Positions 8,917-17,957 are shown, numbered from the stretch's first letter. The stretch is DNA of 64,000 bases from Leclercia adecarboxylata (GCF_006874705.1 NZ_CP035382.1:4154001-4218000); one strand, 5' to 3'. Translations and numbers: made by a program. Notes: a model not told the origin generated them from the sequence alone.

Positions 8917-10179
8917 TCAGGTAATCAACATCACCCGAATATCATTCACGTTGGTTAATGTCGGGCCGGTCACCACCAGATCCCCCGCCGCGGCAAAGTA
9001 GCTGTAGCTGTCATGCCCCCGCAGCATCGCCTTCGCGTCCAGCGAAGTGCGGCCCAGCGTATCCGGGGTGACAATTGCGCCCGCCGCATCCTCGGTGCCG
9101 TCAATCCCGTCGCTGTCTCCGGCGATGGCGTAAATCCCCTCCTCACCCTTCAGCGCACAGGCCAGCGCCAGCAGAAATTCGGTGTTGCGCCCGCCGCGCC
9201 CGCAGCCCGTCTCGCCGATGGTGACCGTGGTTTCCCCGCCGCTGAGTAATACTGCCGGGCCTTTCACCGGCAGGCCGTGCTGCTTCACCGATTTGGCGAT
9301 CCCGGCCATCATAATACCCAGCTGGGCGCTTTCCCCCTCCAGGGCATCCCCCAGAATCAAGGGTGTGAAACCCATCCGCTGCGCCACGTCGGCGGCAGCG
9401 GCCAGCGCGCCGGAGGGGGTGGCGATCAGGCGGATATCGTCGTCTATTTCCTTTGCTGTCACCGGGGCTCGCGGCATGCGCAGCACCCGCATCACCGGTT
9501 CCGGCAGATCCAGGCCATAGCGGGCGATAATCTCCAGCGCCTCTTCCGCCGTGGAGCTGTCCGCCACCGTCGGGCCGGAGGCAATGCTCTGGGGATCGTC
9601 CCCGGGCACATCGCTGATGATCAGGGTGATCACCCGGGCGGGTCTGGCGGCCAGCGCCAGCCGTCCGCCCTTGATATCCGACAGCTGCTTGCGCACGGTG
9701 TTCATCTCATGGATGGTCGCCCCGCTCTTCAACAGCGCTTTGTTCACCGCCTGCTTATCGGCCAGGGTGATGCCCTTGCGCGGCAGGGCCAGCAGCGACG
9801 AGCCGCCGCCGGAGATCAGCGCAACCACGCAGTCGTCGGCGGTGAGGTGCTTGACCTGCTCCATCATCAGCATCGAAGCCACTTCGCTCATCGCATCCGA
9901 GACCGGGTGCGCCGCCTCGACGATGCGGATTTTTTGCGTCGGCACCGCGTGACCGTAGCGTGTCACCACCACGCCCTGCAGATCGACGTCCGGCCAGGCG
10001 GCCTCCAGCGCGGCGGCCATGGCGGCGCTGGCTTTCCCCGCGCCAACCACCATGCAGCGCCCTCGTGGTTTCTCCGGCAGCGCGTTAATCAACGCCTCAT
10101 GGGGGTCGGCACTCTTCACCGCTGCCATGAAGATCTCAGTAAGCGCCCCTCGCAGGGCGCTGTCGTCGTGTTGAGCCAT
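8917..10179 (-). CDS. Glycerate kinase, MOFRL type (TtuD-like)
   Basis: A 420-residue cytosolic enzyme of the class-II glycerate kinase/MOFRL family, historically called hydroxypyruvate reductase TtuD. Landmarks are VVGAGKASAAMA near residue 45, ALISGGGSSLLALP near 143, LLSGGETTVTIG and GRGGRNTEFLLALA, and AGDSDGIDGTEDAAGA. These bind ATP and glycerate to make 2-phosphoglycerate. It is the last gene of a three-gene minus-strand operon, 3 bp after the dehydrogenase stop. With that dehydrogenase it would feed tartrate carbon into glycolysis. E. coli GarK/GlxK belong to a different family. Confidence 0.85.
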   Translation of the reverse strand: MAQHDDSALRGALTEIFMAAVKSADPHEALINALPEKPRGRCMVVGAGKASAAMAAALEAAWPDVDLQGVVVTRYGHAVPTQKIRIVEAAHPVSDAMSEVASMLMMEQVKHLTADDCVVALISGGGSSLLALPRKGITLADKQAVNKALLKSGATIHEMNTVRKQLSDIKGGRLALAARPARVITLIISDVPGDDPQSIASGPTVADSSTAEEALEIIARYGLDLPEPVMRVLRMPRAPVTAKEIDDDIRLIATPSGALAAAADVAQRMGFTPLILGDALEGESAQLGIMMAGIAKSVKQHGLPVKGPAVLLSGGETTVTIGETGCGRGGRNTEFLLALACALKGEEGIYAIAGDSDGIDGTEDAAGAIVTPDTLGRTSLDAKAMLRGHDSYSYFAAAGDLVVTGPTLTNVNDIRVMLIT

Positions 10180-10182
10180 AGA

Positions 10183-11250
10183 TCAGCCTTCTGCGATGGC
10201 GCGGATCACCGCCTGAGTGACCTCGCGGGTGTTGGCCGTACCGCCCACGTCCGGGGTCATGATGCCCTTCGCGCAGATGGCCTCGACGGCGGCCATCAGA
10301 CGTGTAGCGGCCTCGCCTTCGCCCAGATGCTCAAGCATCTGGGCCGCGGTCCAGAAGCTGGCGACCGGGTTGGCGATGCCCTTGCCGGTGATATCAAACG
10401 CCGAGCCGTGGATCGGTTCGAACATCGACGGGAAACGACGCTCCGGATCGATATTGGCGGTCGGGGCCACCCCCAGACTGCCCGCCAGGGCACCCGCCAG
10501 ATCGGAGAGAATATCGGCGTGCAGGTTGGTCGCCACGATGGTGTCCAGCGACTCCGGGTGCAGGGTCATGCGCACGGTCATGGCATCCACCAGCATTTTG
10601 TCCCAGGTGACGTCCGGGAACTCGCGGGCCACTTCGGCGGCGATCTCGTCCCACATCACCATCCCGTGACGCTGGGCGTTGGATTTAGTGACCACGGTTA
10701 ACAGCTTGCGCGGACGGGTCTGCGCCAGGCGGAAGGCGTAGCGCATGATGCGCGTGACTCCGGTGCGGGTGAAAATCGCCACCTCGGTACCCACCTCTTC
10801 CGGCAGGCCGCGGTGGGCGCGACCGCCGTGGCCGGAATATTCCCCTTCCGAGTTCTCGCGCACGATCACCCAGTCGAGGGTGCCCGGAACCGCCTTGCGC
10901 AGCGGGGACTGAATACCCGGCAGGATTTTGGTCGGACGGACGTTGGCATACTGGTCGAAACCCTGGCAGATCGGCAGGCGCAGCCCCCAGAGGGTGATGT
11001 GATCCGGCACGTCCGGGGCACCCACCGCGCCAAAGTAGATGGCGTCGAAGGCTTTCAGCTGCTCCAGCCCGTCTTCCGGCATCATCACCCCGTGGGTTTT
11101 GTAGTAATCCGAGCCCCACTCGAAGGTGTGCACCGAGAAACGCATATCGCCCTGACGCTGGGCCAGCGCGTGTAACACTTCCACACCCGCAGTGATCACT
11201 TCCGGGCCGATACCGTCTGCGGGGATAGCTGCAATGGCGTAATCTTTCAT
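10183..11250 (-). CDS. Tartrate dehydrogenase/decarboxylase (TtuC/DmlA-like)
   Basis: A 355-residue NAD-dependent beta-decarboxylating dehydrogenase of the isocitrate/isopropylmalate family. Seen are IPADGIGPEVI at the start, the substrate segment VRENSEGEYSGHGG, the Lys in TVVTKSNAQRHGM and the metal-binding region DAMTVRMTLHPESLDTIVATNLHADILSDLAG. Members act on L- or meso-tartrate, D-malate or both. The adjacent glycerate kinase favours tartrate, since this enzyme class turns meso-tartrate into D-glycerate. TAAGGA precedes the ATG at 11250. The chromosomal D-malate enzyme DmlA is the closest alternative identity. Confidence 0.85.
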   Translation of the reverse strand: MKDYAIAAIPADGIGPEVITAGVEVLHALAQRQGDMRFSVHTFEWGSDYYKTHGVMMPEDGLEQLKAFDAIYFGAVGAPDVPDHITLWGLRLPICQGFDQYANVRPTKILPGIQSPLRKAVPGTLDWVIVRENSEGEYSGHGGRAHRGLPEEVGTEVAIFTRTGVTRIMRYAFRLAQTRPRKLLTVVTKSNAQRHGMVMWDEIAAEVAREFPDVTWDKMLVDAMTVRMTLHPESLDTIVATNLHADILSDLAGALAGSLGVAPTANIDPERRFPSMFEPIHGSAFDITGKGIANPVASFWTAAQMLEHLGEGEAATRLMAAVEAICAKGIMTPDVGGTANTREVTQAVIRAIAEG

Positions 11251-11264
11251 GGTTTTTCCTTAAA

Positions 11265-12572
11265 TTAATGTTTTGACTGAATTAATGTTTCGCTGGCCTG
11301 CGCCTTGCGGCTGGACGCCGAGAGCCACAGCACCACGATTGAGGAGAGGATCAGCAGCCCGGCGACAAACCACAGTCCCCAGGTGTAACTCCCGGTTTGT
11401 TGCTTGATCAGGCCAATCATGAACGGACCGACAAAGCCCCCCAGATTGCCGAGTGAGTTGATGGTGGCGATACCCGCCGCCGCCGCCGAACCGGAAAGGA
11501 ACAGGGTTGGCATGCTCCACAGCGGGGGTTTAGAGGCGCTGATGCCGCAGTTAACGATGGTCAGCGCTAGGATCACCCCGAAGATGCTCGTCGTACTGCC
11601 CGCCATAAACAGCCCGGCAGCCGCGACGATACAGGCGGCAATCACGTGCCACGAGCGTTCGCCGGTTTTGTCGGAATGACGCGCCCAGAGCACCATTGCC
11701 GCCACTGCCAGCACCGCCGGAATCGCATTCAGCAGGCCGACGGTCATGGAGGAGACGCCGAGGGTTTTGATGATCTGCGGCGACCAGATGCCCAGGGTAT
11801 AGAGCCCGGCGGAAGTGCCGAAGTAGACCAGCGACAGGGCCAGAACGCGTTTATCCAGCAGCCCTTTCCAGACGCTGTGCTGCGCCGTAGCCTGTTTAGC
11901 CGCCTGCTCGCGTTGCAGAGTGGCAATCAGCCAGCCGCGCTCCTCTTCGCTGAGCCATTTCGCCTTTTCCGGGCGGTCGGTCAGCCAGAACAGCACCACC
12001 ACGCCGAGGATCACTGCCGGCACCGCTTCGAGGACAAACATCCACTGCCAGCCGGCAAAGCCCATCATGCCGTGCATCTCCAGCAGTGCGGCGGAAATCG
12101 GCGAGCCGAGCGCGGTGGAGATAGGCGCCGCGGCCATAAAGATGGCCGTCACCTGGGCGCGCTTTTGCGCCGGGAACCAGTAGCTTAAGTAGAGGATGAT
12201 GCCCGGGAAGAAGCCTGCTTCCGCCACGCCGAGCAGGAAACGCAGGGTATAGAAGCTGGTAGTGCCCTGGACAAAGGCCATGCCGCCGGAGACCAGCCCC
12301 CAGGTGATCATCACCCGGGCAATCCAGATGCGCGCCCCAACCTTGTGCAGGATCAGGTTGGACGGCACCTCAAACAGGAAGTAGCCGAGGAAGAAGATCC
12401 CGGCCCCGAAGCCAAACACCGCCGGGGAGAAGCCGAGATCGGCGTTCATGGTGAGCGCCGCGAAACCGATATTGACGCGGTCGAGAAATGCGATGAAATA
12501 CAACAGCATGATAAAGGGTACGATGCGCAAGGTGATCTTGCGCATGACCCGTTGTTCGATTGTGCAGGTCAT
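11265..12572 (-). CDS. MFS anion:cation symporter (TtuB-like tartrate transporter)
   Basis: A 435-residue inner-membrane protein with about twelve hydrophobic segments. It opens with RKITLRIVPFIMLLYFIAFLDRVNIGFAAL, the hallmark of the ACS family of the major facilitator superfamily, and keeps the inter-domain loop near residues 190-230. Relatives import tartrate, galactarate, 4-hydroxyphenylacetate and similar acids. It is the first gene of the operon with the dehydrogenase (14-bp gap) and glycerate kinase, so tartrate is the likely substrate. GAGGAACACCTCAC precedes the ATG. The divergent LysR gene probably controls it. Confidence 0.85.
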   Translation of the reverse strand: MTCTIEQRVMRKITLRIVPFIMLLYFIAFLDRVNIGFAALTMNADLGFSPAVFGFGAGIFFLGYFLFEVPSNLILHKVGARIWIARVMITWGLVSGGMAFVQGTTSFYTLRFLLGVAEAGFFPGIILYLSYWFPAQKRAQVTAIFMAAAPISTALGSPISAALLEMHGMMGFAGWQWMFVLEAVPAVILGVVVLFWLTDRPEKAKWLSEEERGWLIATLQREQAAKQATAQHSVWKGLLDKRVLALSLVYFGTSAGLYTLGIWSPQIIKTLGVSSMTVGLLNAIPAVLAVAAMVLWARHSDKTGERSWHVIAACIVAAAGLFMAGSTTSIFGVILALTIVNCGISASKPPLWSMPTLFLSGSAAAAGIATINSLGNLGGFVGPFMIGLIKQQTGSYTWGLWFVAGLLILSSIVVLWLSASSRKAQASETLIQSKH

Positions 12573-12644
12573 GTGAGGTGTTCCTCATAATTATTTTGTA
12601 GGGTACGCAGTCGGGCTGCCTTGATGAGTATGCTGATATTTCTT

Positions 12645-12656
12645 GCATGATCATGC
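12645..12656. promoter_or_regulatory. Palindrome between the tartrate operon and its LysR gene
   Basis: GCATGATCATGC is a perfect 12-bp palindrome in the 129-bp divergent intergenic region. LysR regulators bind imperfect dyads in such positions, so it is a candidate operator. There is no second copy to confirm it. Confidence 0.3.
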
Positions 12657-12701
12657 GCATCGGTTTATACAAAAAAATGCAATAATCACGAGCGAGCCAA
12701 A

Positions 12702-13598
12702 ATGGAACTACAACACCTGCGCTGTTTCCTGGCGGTGGCAGAAACCCTGCATTTCGGTCAGGCGGCACAGCGGCTGGATATGCTGCCCTCTGCCCTGGGA
12801 AGGAATATTCGTCTATTAGAAGAGGCACTTGGCACGCGGCTATTCACGCGTTCAACCCGCCGGGTGGCGCTCACGCAGAATGGCGTTTTGCTGCGGGAAG
12901 AGGCGCGAAAGCTGCTCGCCCACGCCGACGCCATTATGTTGCAATTTCGTCAAAATCCGTGCCGGGCGCAGCCGCTTTTACGCGTCGGGACTATCGACAG
13001 CGCGGCCATCGGATTGCTGCCGGGATTGCTGCAGCTGTTTCGCCAGCACTACCCGACGGTGGAGATCCAGCTCTTTGAAGACAAGACCGTCCATCTGCTG
13101 CCGAAGCTGAAAAGCGGCAGGCTGGATCTGGTGTTTATTCGCCCGCCCGCGCAGCTGGATCCTCAGTTTGGCCGGGCGTTTTTATGCAATGAGCCCGGCA
13201 TCCTTGCCCTGCCGGCCGGCCATCCGTTTGCCGACCGGGAAAGGGTCGATATCGCCGAGCTGGAAGGAATGCCGATGATCCTGCCGGAGCGGCGTTCGCG
13301 CCCGCACAGCCACGATCTGACCATGAACCTGTTCCATAATGCGGGCATTGAAGTGACGGTGTCACAGATGGCGGACGAAAAGCAGACCATCATCAACCTG
13401 GTGGCGGCGGGCATTGGCCTGGCGATTGTCCCGGCGTGGAGCAGCCGCTATCTGATGCCGGGGGTGAAGTTTGTGCAGCTGAACGGCGCGGAGCAGATGG
13501 GGATGCCGCTGGAGGCGGTATGGATGGCCGGTGCGCAGGATGAGATACGGGATAATATGCTGGCGATGTTGCGGGAGCATCCGGAGCTGTATGGATAG
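12702..13598 (+). CDS. LysR-type transcriptional regulator
   Basis: A 298-residue DNA-binding regulator. The N-terminal winged helix-turn-helix is clear (LRCFLAVAETLHFGQAAQRL, then LGRNIRLLEEALGTRLFTRSTRRVALT), followed by a periplasmic-binding-protein-like effector domain with LRVGTIDSAAIGLLPGLL and AAGIGLAIVPAW. It is transcribed divergently from the tartrate operon, the usual layout for a local activator; TtuA, the regulator in Agrobacterium tartrate loci, is also of LysR type. The effector is likely tartrate or a breakdown product, by inference from context. Confidence 0.85.
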   Translation: MELQHLRCFLAVAETLHFGQAAQRLDMLPSALGRNIRLLEEALGTRLFTRSTRRVALTQNGVLLREEARKLLAHADAIMLQFRQNPCRAQPLLRVGTIDSAAIGLLPGLLQLFRQHYPTVEIQLFEDKTVHLLPKLKSGRLDLVFIRPPAQLDPQFGRAFLCNEPGILALPAGHPFADRERVDIAELEGMPMILPERRSRPHSHDLTMNLFHNAGIEVTVSQMADEKQTIINLVAAGIGLAIVPAWSSRYLMPGVKFVQLNGAEQMGMPLEAVWMAGAQDEIRDNMLAMLREHPELYG

Positions 13599-13806
13599 AA
13601 TTTTGCCCCCTAGATACTCTATGGAACGTATAAGAACGTGCAGCATGGGACGTGCTAACTCTATAAAAAGAGGTATCAACGTTCAGAGGTGAAATATTCC
13701 CGCTTTAATGTTGGGATGAGAGTTTAAGCCTGTTTATATCGCTAAAAGTCAAAATCGCGCGATCGGCTCATGGACTTTTAATATAGAGAAAGGTTATACG
13801 GCCTGT

Positions 13807-13841
13807 AAAAAAGGGGCTGAATAATAAGCCATTCAACCCCT
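13807..13841 (-). terminator. Rho-independent terminator of the lipoprotein gene
   Basis: A stem of about 11 bp (AGGGGCTGAAT paired with ATTCAACCCCT, one G-T pair) is followed on the minus strand by six T residues. It lies 16 bases after the lipoprotein stop at 13857. Confidence 0.75.
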
Positions 13842-13856
13842 GTAGTGACTACAACA

Positions 13857-15041
13857 TTAATTCTTTAACTGCGTCGTTAATTTCAGCGGCTGCTCGCCAT
13901 TATAATTAACATCCGCGCGGATCAGCACAGACTTGAGATGACCAGAATCATCGAGCTCATCGTTCAGTGCGAAATAAACCACACCATAGTTATTATGTCC
14001 ATACTGGCTTTTTTCAGTCTGGAAGATGTCATTCCAGGCACGCGCTTCCGCTTCATCTTTAGGTTTGATCTGGCATGTTGTGAGTGAGGCTTCCGTATCC
14101 CAGGCCATCATGACATTCTGAGTATTAACCATGAGATTTTTAATGCTGGGTACATCAGGGCATCCGTCCAAAGTCAGAGTGTAAACCTGTTTTTCAAAGT
14201 TATACTTCTCAGGGAAAATACCGGGTAAAAATTTCACCATCACAGGCCCACCCGAAACGGTAGGGAATTGCCCCTTAGGGTCACGCTCTGCTGATATAAA
14301 TTTTATATACTTGATTTTTTTATATTCTTCAAGTTTATCAAGCATGGCCGGAATGGCGGTTTTTTCGATATCGCGCTTCTTAAACTCATCTTGCTCATTA
14401 TAATATTTGGCATCAACAAGGTTAAGCATCTCTTTATTATCAATGTTTTTAGCTCGCGCCAGATACAGCCAGGTAAAATCCTCATCGCTGATGAATTTGT
14501 AATCTTCTGCTGGTACGGCAAGAACCTGTTTTTTGAAATCAGCCGCTTTCTTTTCTTGTTCTTCCTTTTGTTTCTTATAGGCATCAAGGGCTTCTTGTTG
14601 CTCTTTGGACGGTTTACCCCGTTCAGCAATGTCAGGATCTTCCATCAACGAATGCCCTAAATTAGACGCTGCGGAGATAACTTCCTTACCGTTATTATCA
14701 ATTAAGACGCTGGCCTGATGGTTTCTGGATTCAAAACGGGTGGTTAAGGGGCCTACTGGCTGGATGCTAATGTCAAAAGAGCATACCTTCGACTGCGCTT
14801 TTTCATCTGCAGAAACCTCTTTTACGTTTCTTAATTCAATATGGTTACGGGCGATTAAGTCGTCCTTATCCTTAAATTTAACGTCGGTATCATTGTAGTT
14901 GCGGAATAAGTTATCACCAACACGATCGACAATAGCTTTAGAAAAGGCCTCGGAAGTACATTCCGGTTGCTTATCGCCACACCCTACCAGAACAGCGGAA
15001 ACCAACGTAAGTAACGTGGTAGCTAAAATTTTCTTTTTCAT
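13857..15041 (-). CDS. Uncharacterised lipoprotein, acquired-looking
   Basis: A 394-residue envelope protein. It begins MKKKILATTLLTLVSAVLVGC, a typical lipoprotein signal with the acceptor Cys at residue 21. Residues 145-175 form a Lys/Glu-rich probable coiled coil. The C-terminal half has a compact domain with Cys pairs (LDGCPD, LTTCQIK). I do not recognise the family with certainty; it may belong to the DUF4852 group, a guess from memory. The start at 15041 is preferred to an ATG 24 bases earlier because it begins directly with the signal peptide. G+C is clearly lower than in its neighbours. It has its own terminator and no operon partner. Confidence 0.6.
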   Translation of the reverse strand: MKKKILATTLLTLVSAVLVGCGDKQPECTSEAFSKAIVDRVGDNLFRNYNDTDVKFKDKDDLIARNHIELRNVKEVSADEKAQSKVCSFDISIQPVGPLTTRFESRNHQASVLIDNNGKEVISAASNLGHSLMEDPDIAERGKPSKEQQEALDAYKKQKEEQEKKAADFKKQVLAVPAEDYKFISDEDFTWLYLARAKNIDNKEMLNLVDAKYYNEQDEFKKRDIEKTAIPAMLDKLEEYKKIKYIKFISAERDPKGQFPTVSGGPVMVKFLPGIFPEKYNFEKQVYTLTLDGCPDVPSIKNLMVNTQNVMMAWDTEASLTTCQIKPKDEAEARAWNDIFQTEKSQYGHNNYGVVYFALNDELDDSGHLKSVLIRADVNYNGEQPLKLTTQLKN

Positions 15042-15415
15042 ATGATCTGTATCATCCATTGGCAATTTTATAATAACTTTAATTTACTATTTTTTGATAA
15101 TTTTTAGCGTGGACATTTTAATGCTTAGGAACCACATGTTGAAGTCTTTTTTCTTAGGCGCAGACTTATAAATCCACCATAAATGGTAGTTGCTCGACTT
15201 TTTATACTACTATTAAAAACCTAAAGGGGTCGGAGAATACTAATAAGCAATAGGCATGTCTTTATCTCGCCCTAACTAAAATCAGAAGAGTATTTTTTTG
15301 ATAATTGCAAAATTCGGATCTCGAGGTCAAATCAACGCTTTTTTTAGCATCCGAAACAGGATAAGTCACTTCGTGCGGCCTGTTTGCCAGGTGGCGACTG
15401 CGCCTTACCCAGCCC
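15042..15415. other. AT-rich intergenic region with a degenerate REP
   Basis: This 374-bp stretch holds the presumed promoter of the lipoprotein gene and no convincing open frame. At 15385-15419 it contains a single degenerate REP-like unit (GCCAGGTGGCGACTGCGCC and the following TTACCCAGCCCCTAC), which runs into the stop of the TetR gene. Confidence 0.5.
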
Positions 15416-15997
15416 CTACGCCTTATAAATAAATCGTTGGATAAAATCGGCAATATCGGCTTCGACCATCGCGCATTTTTCCGCCGAAGGTCTGACGCCC
15501 AAAAATTCGTCATAACCGCTCAGGAGCGAAATCAGCTGTCGCGTGGTGCGGCTGGGGTCGCACTCGCGGAAGGTTCTATTCCCCACACCTTCCTCAATAA
15601 TGTCGCGAACCCGTTCGCTCCACGCTTGCATAATGGCCTCAACGAATTCGGCGTAAGCGTCATTATGCAGCGCTAACTGCCACGTGGCGCCATACAGCTG
15701 CCAGGCGGCATCCTGCTCAAAGGGCAGAAAATCGGCGACCAGGCGCTCCATTTTTTGCGCGGAGGATAACCCCGCGACTTCACGCGTAAATGTCTCCAGC
15801 TCGTCGCGCATAAAACGATCCAGCGCCGCAATACACAAGGCCTGCCAGTTGCTGAAGTAATGATAAATATGGCTGCGTGAGATCCCTAACGACTCGGTCA
15901 ACTCACGCGTGGTAACGTTGGCGATCCCCTTCTCCAGAAATAGTGCGATAGCCCCGTCCAGAATCCTGGCTTTTAACGTCTCTTTTGCTTCTTTCAT
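15416..15997 (-). CDS. TetR/AcrR-family regulator
   Basis: A 193-residue repressor. The helix-turn-helix covers residues 9-55 (ILDGAIALFLEKGIANVTTRELTE, then SLGISRSHIYHYFSNWQAL). The C-terminal ligand domain is all-helical and unassigned. It faces a gene for an ABC-type membrane protein, and two 18-bp palindromes with the same half-site lie between them, so it probably represses both itself and that gene. The ATG at 15997 opens directly after the operator region. The inducer is unknown. Confidence 0.85.
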   Translation of the reverse strand: MKEAKETLKARILDGAIALFLEKGIANVTTRELTESLGISRSHIYHYFSNWQALCIAALDRFMRDELETFTREVAGLSSAQKMERLVADFLPFEQDAAWQLYGATWQLALHNDAYAEFVEAIMQAWSERVRDIIEEGVGNRTFRECDPSRTTRQLISLLSGYDEFLGVRPSAEKCAMVEADIADFIQRFIYKA

Positions 15998-16015
15998 CTA
16001 CACGCCCACATTGAC

Positions 16016-16033
16016 TTTGAGCAAGTGCTCAAA
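16016..16033. promoter_or_regulatory. TetR operator copy 1
   Basis: TTTGAGCAAGTGCTCAAA is an 18-bp dyad with half-site TTTGAGCA, 19 bases from the TetR start. An almost identical dyad lies 35 bp away. Confidence 0.75.
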
Positions 16034-16050
16034 TAGACTCGCCCTACAAA

Positions 16051-16068
16051 TTTGAGCAACCGCTCAAA
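16051..16068. promoter_or_regulatory. TetR operator copy 2
   Basis: TTTGAGCAACCGCTCAAA is the second 18-bp dyad, identical to copy 1 except in the central bases. It lies 22 bases before the ABC membrane protein start, where a bound repressor would block transcription. Confidence 0.75.
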
Positions 16069-16089
16069 TTTATCTTAACAGAAAATTGT

Positions 16090-16983
16090 ATGCTTACCTT
16101 AAAAAATGCGGCTCCTGCCGCAGTATCAAACAGCGCGGTCAAAACGCTCAAACTGCTGGGCCAACGACATAGCCGAAAACTCATTCTGACCTTCTTACTG
16201 GTGGCGGCTGAAAACGTCACCATGCTGCTCTATCCCCTGCTGGCGGGGTTTGCGATCAATGCCATCATCTCCGGCCAGGCGTTACATGCCGTCCTTTATG
16301 CGGTGATGGTTTTTGTGATGTGGGCGATTGGCGCGGCAAGACGCAGCATTGATACCCGGACATTTGCGCGCATTTATGCCGAACTGGCCGTTCCGGTCAT
16401 CCTTGCCCAACGTGAAGAACAGCACAGCGCTTCAACGATTGCGGCCCGCGTGGCGCTGTCGCGGGAATTTGTCGATTTCTTCGAGAAACATCTGCCGGTA
16501 CTGGTGACCTCTGTCGCTTCAATCATCGGTGCCGCAGTGATGCTGCTCCTGCTGCAGTTCTGGACCGGCGTCGCCTGTCTGTTCATTCTGATCTTTTTTG
16601 CCCTGTTTTTACCGGGCTTCACCCGCAGGAACGAAGCATTATTCCTGAGGCTGAACGATCGGCTGGAAAAAGAGGTGGCGTTCGTGAATAACGCGTCCAG
16701 AATGTCACTGTCCAGGCACTATGATGTGCTGGCGCGGCTCAGAATTAAACTGTCGGATCGGGAAGCATTTGGCTATTTAGCCATCGGTTCCGTGACGGCG
16801 ATTTTATTCGCCAGCACCATAATGACCATGTCGTTCGAAGGCGGGCTGGATGCCGGGCATATCTATTCGGTCATGACCTATATGTGGATGTTTGCCATGA
16901 GTCTGGATGACGGACCGCAATTACTGGAAAAGTATTCTCAGCTAAAAGATATTGGCAAGCGGGTTAATACCAGTACCCTTTAA
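16090..16983 (+). CDS. ABC transporter six-transmembrane domain protein without ATPase
   Basis: A 297-residue inner-membrane protein with about six hydrophobic segments in the order of an ABC exporter transmembrane domain, starting near residue 30 (LILTFLLVAAENVTMLLYPLLAGF). No Walker A, signature or Walker B motif is present and the gene ends where the nucleotide-binding domain would begin. A free-standing exporter half of this kind must borrow an ATPase or act as a non-transporting membrane protein. No ATPase gene lies next to it. It is divergent from the TetR gene with two operators between. No strong ribosome-binding site precedes the ATG. Confidence 0.75.
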   Translation: MLTLKNAAPAAVSNSAVKTLKLLGQRHSRKLILTFLLVAAENVTMLLYPLLAGFAINAIISGQALHAVLYAVMVFVMWAIGAARRSIDTRTFARIYAELAVPVILAQREEQHSASTIAARVALSREFVDFFEKHLPVLVTSVASIIGAAVMLLLLQFWTGVACLFILIFFALFLPGFTRRNEALFLRLNDRLEKEVAFVNNASRMSLSRHYDVLARLRIKLSDREAFGYLAIGSVTAILFASTIMTMSFEGGLDAGHIYSVMTYMWMFAMSLDDGPQLLEKYSQLKDIGKRVNTSTL

Positions 16984-17034
16984 TCAGCTTTTATCCCCTG
17001 CATCTTGCCGATGCGGGGGATACGTTTACTGCTT

Positions 17035-17265
17035 TTACATCGAATAGCCCGGCTTTTTAATCAACTCATCCAGCTTCGGACCAATCTCCGTATCCCAGAC
17101 CTGCGCTTTCCAGTCGGCTTCCTGAACTTCGTTCAGCGCCACCGAAATGGAGCGATCTTTACTGTTCAGATGGCGAGTAATCACCTCGGCGATATCTGCC
17201 GCCAGCGCGGTTTTTTGTTCGTCGTTCAGATCGCGGGGAAAACATTTGATATTGACGTGTGGCAT
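17035..17265 (-). CDS. pptA: Tautomerase PptA
   Basis: A 76-residue 4-oxalocrotonate tautomerase-family enzyme, colinear with E. coli PptA (YdcE). The start at 17265 gives the sequence [13 protein letters not shown], so that removal of Met exposes the catalytic Pro1 required by the family. An upstream extension of 29 codons would bury this proline and is rejected. A ribosome-binding site (AAAAGGAGCCCTGC) precedes the ATG. The physiological substrate is unknown; relatives keto-enolise phenylpyruvate-like compounds. It follows yncG after 32 bp on the same strand and may share its transcript. Confidence 0.92.
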   Translation of the reverse strand: MPHVNIKCFPRDLNDEQKTALAADIAEVITRHLNSKDRSISVALNEVQEADWKAQVWDTEIGPKLDELIKKPGYSM

Positions 17266-17297
17266 GTGCAGGGCTCCTTTTGAGTAAGCGTTCCAGA

Positions 17298-17918
17298 CTA
17301 GCAGAGTATCTCGTTGTCTTTTAGCACCTTGTGCAGTTTCGGGAGCTTGCACACGCTATCGGCAATGGCGGTAATGTTCGGCGTGTTGGCGGCAAACCAG
17401 TCCGGGCGAGGCCCCCAGATACGCATCACGCACAAATAGCAGTCGATAAGGGTGATCTGCTCGCCAAAGGCCCAGGGCGCGGCTTTCAGGTGATTATCCA
17501 GCCAAAGATAGAGCAATTTACGGTATTCACGGCAGTTTTGTTGCAGCTGCTCCGGGGCGTCGGGTGCCCAGCGCTCCGGGTAATCGGCGTAGGTAAAGGT
17601 GGGATAGACGTTGGCCACCAGCCAGATCAGCAGGCGTTGAAACTGCTGGCGATCCGGGTGCCCGACGGGCGGTGCCAGATCGGGACAGCGATCCAGCACC
17701 AGCAGCGCAATCGCTGCCGTTTCCGTCATGATCTCGCCGTTCTCCAGCTCGAGGGTCGGCACCTGACACAGGGGATTCAGTTTTTCGAGCAGTTCGCGCG
17801 TCGCGCCCGGCTTATCGAAACCGTCGACGTTGATAAACTGATACGGAATATCGGCGAGGGTCAGCATCACTTCACTGATGGCTGAGCCCCAGCCGGGAAC
17901 GCCATAGACTTTGATCAT
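17298..17918 (-). CDS. yncG: Glutathione S-transferase-like protein YncG
   Basis: A 206-residue cytosolic protein with a thioredoxin-like N-terminal domain ([27 protein letters not shown], then the glutathione-contact segment [20 protein letters not shown]) and an all-helical C-terminal domain. It is very similar to E. coli YncG. Its catalytic Ser/Cys is not obvious. It lies between the sulfur operon and pptA on the same strand; the last binding-protein gene of the operon starts far upstream and its stop at 17958 is 39 bp from the yncG start. Read-through from that operon is possible. Confidence 0.88.
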   Translation of the reverse strand: MIKVYGVPGWGSAISEVMLTLADIPYQFINVDGFDKPGATRELLEKLNPLCQVPTLELENGEIMTETAAIALLVLDRCPDLAPPVGHPDRQQFQRLLIWLVANVYPTFTYADYPERWAPDAPEQLQQNCREYRKLLYLWLDNHLKAAPWAFGEQITLIDCYLCVMRIWGPRPDWFAANTPNITAIADSVCKLPKLHKVLKDNEILC

Positions 17919-17957
17919 CGGCTATACCTCGGTCAAAGCCTTAAGTGTAGAGCAGCC

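Noticed and set aside
9277..10701. Long plus-strand open frame opposite the glycerate kinase and dehydrogenase genes
   Set aside because: It crosses two well-supported genes on the other strand and gives a low-complexity Arg/His/Gln-rich product.
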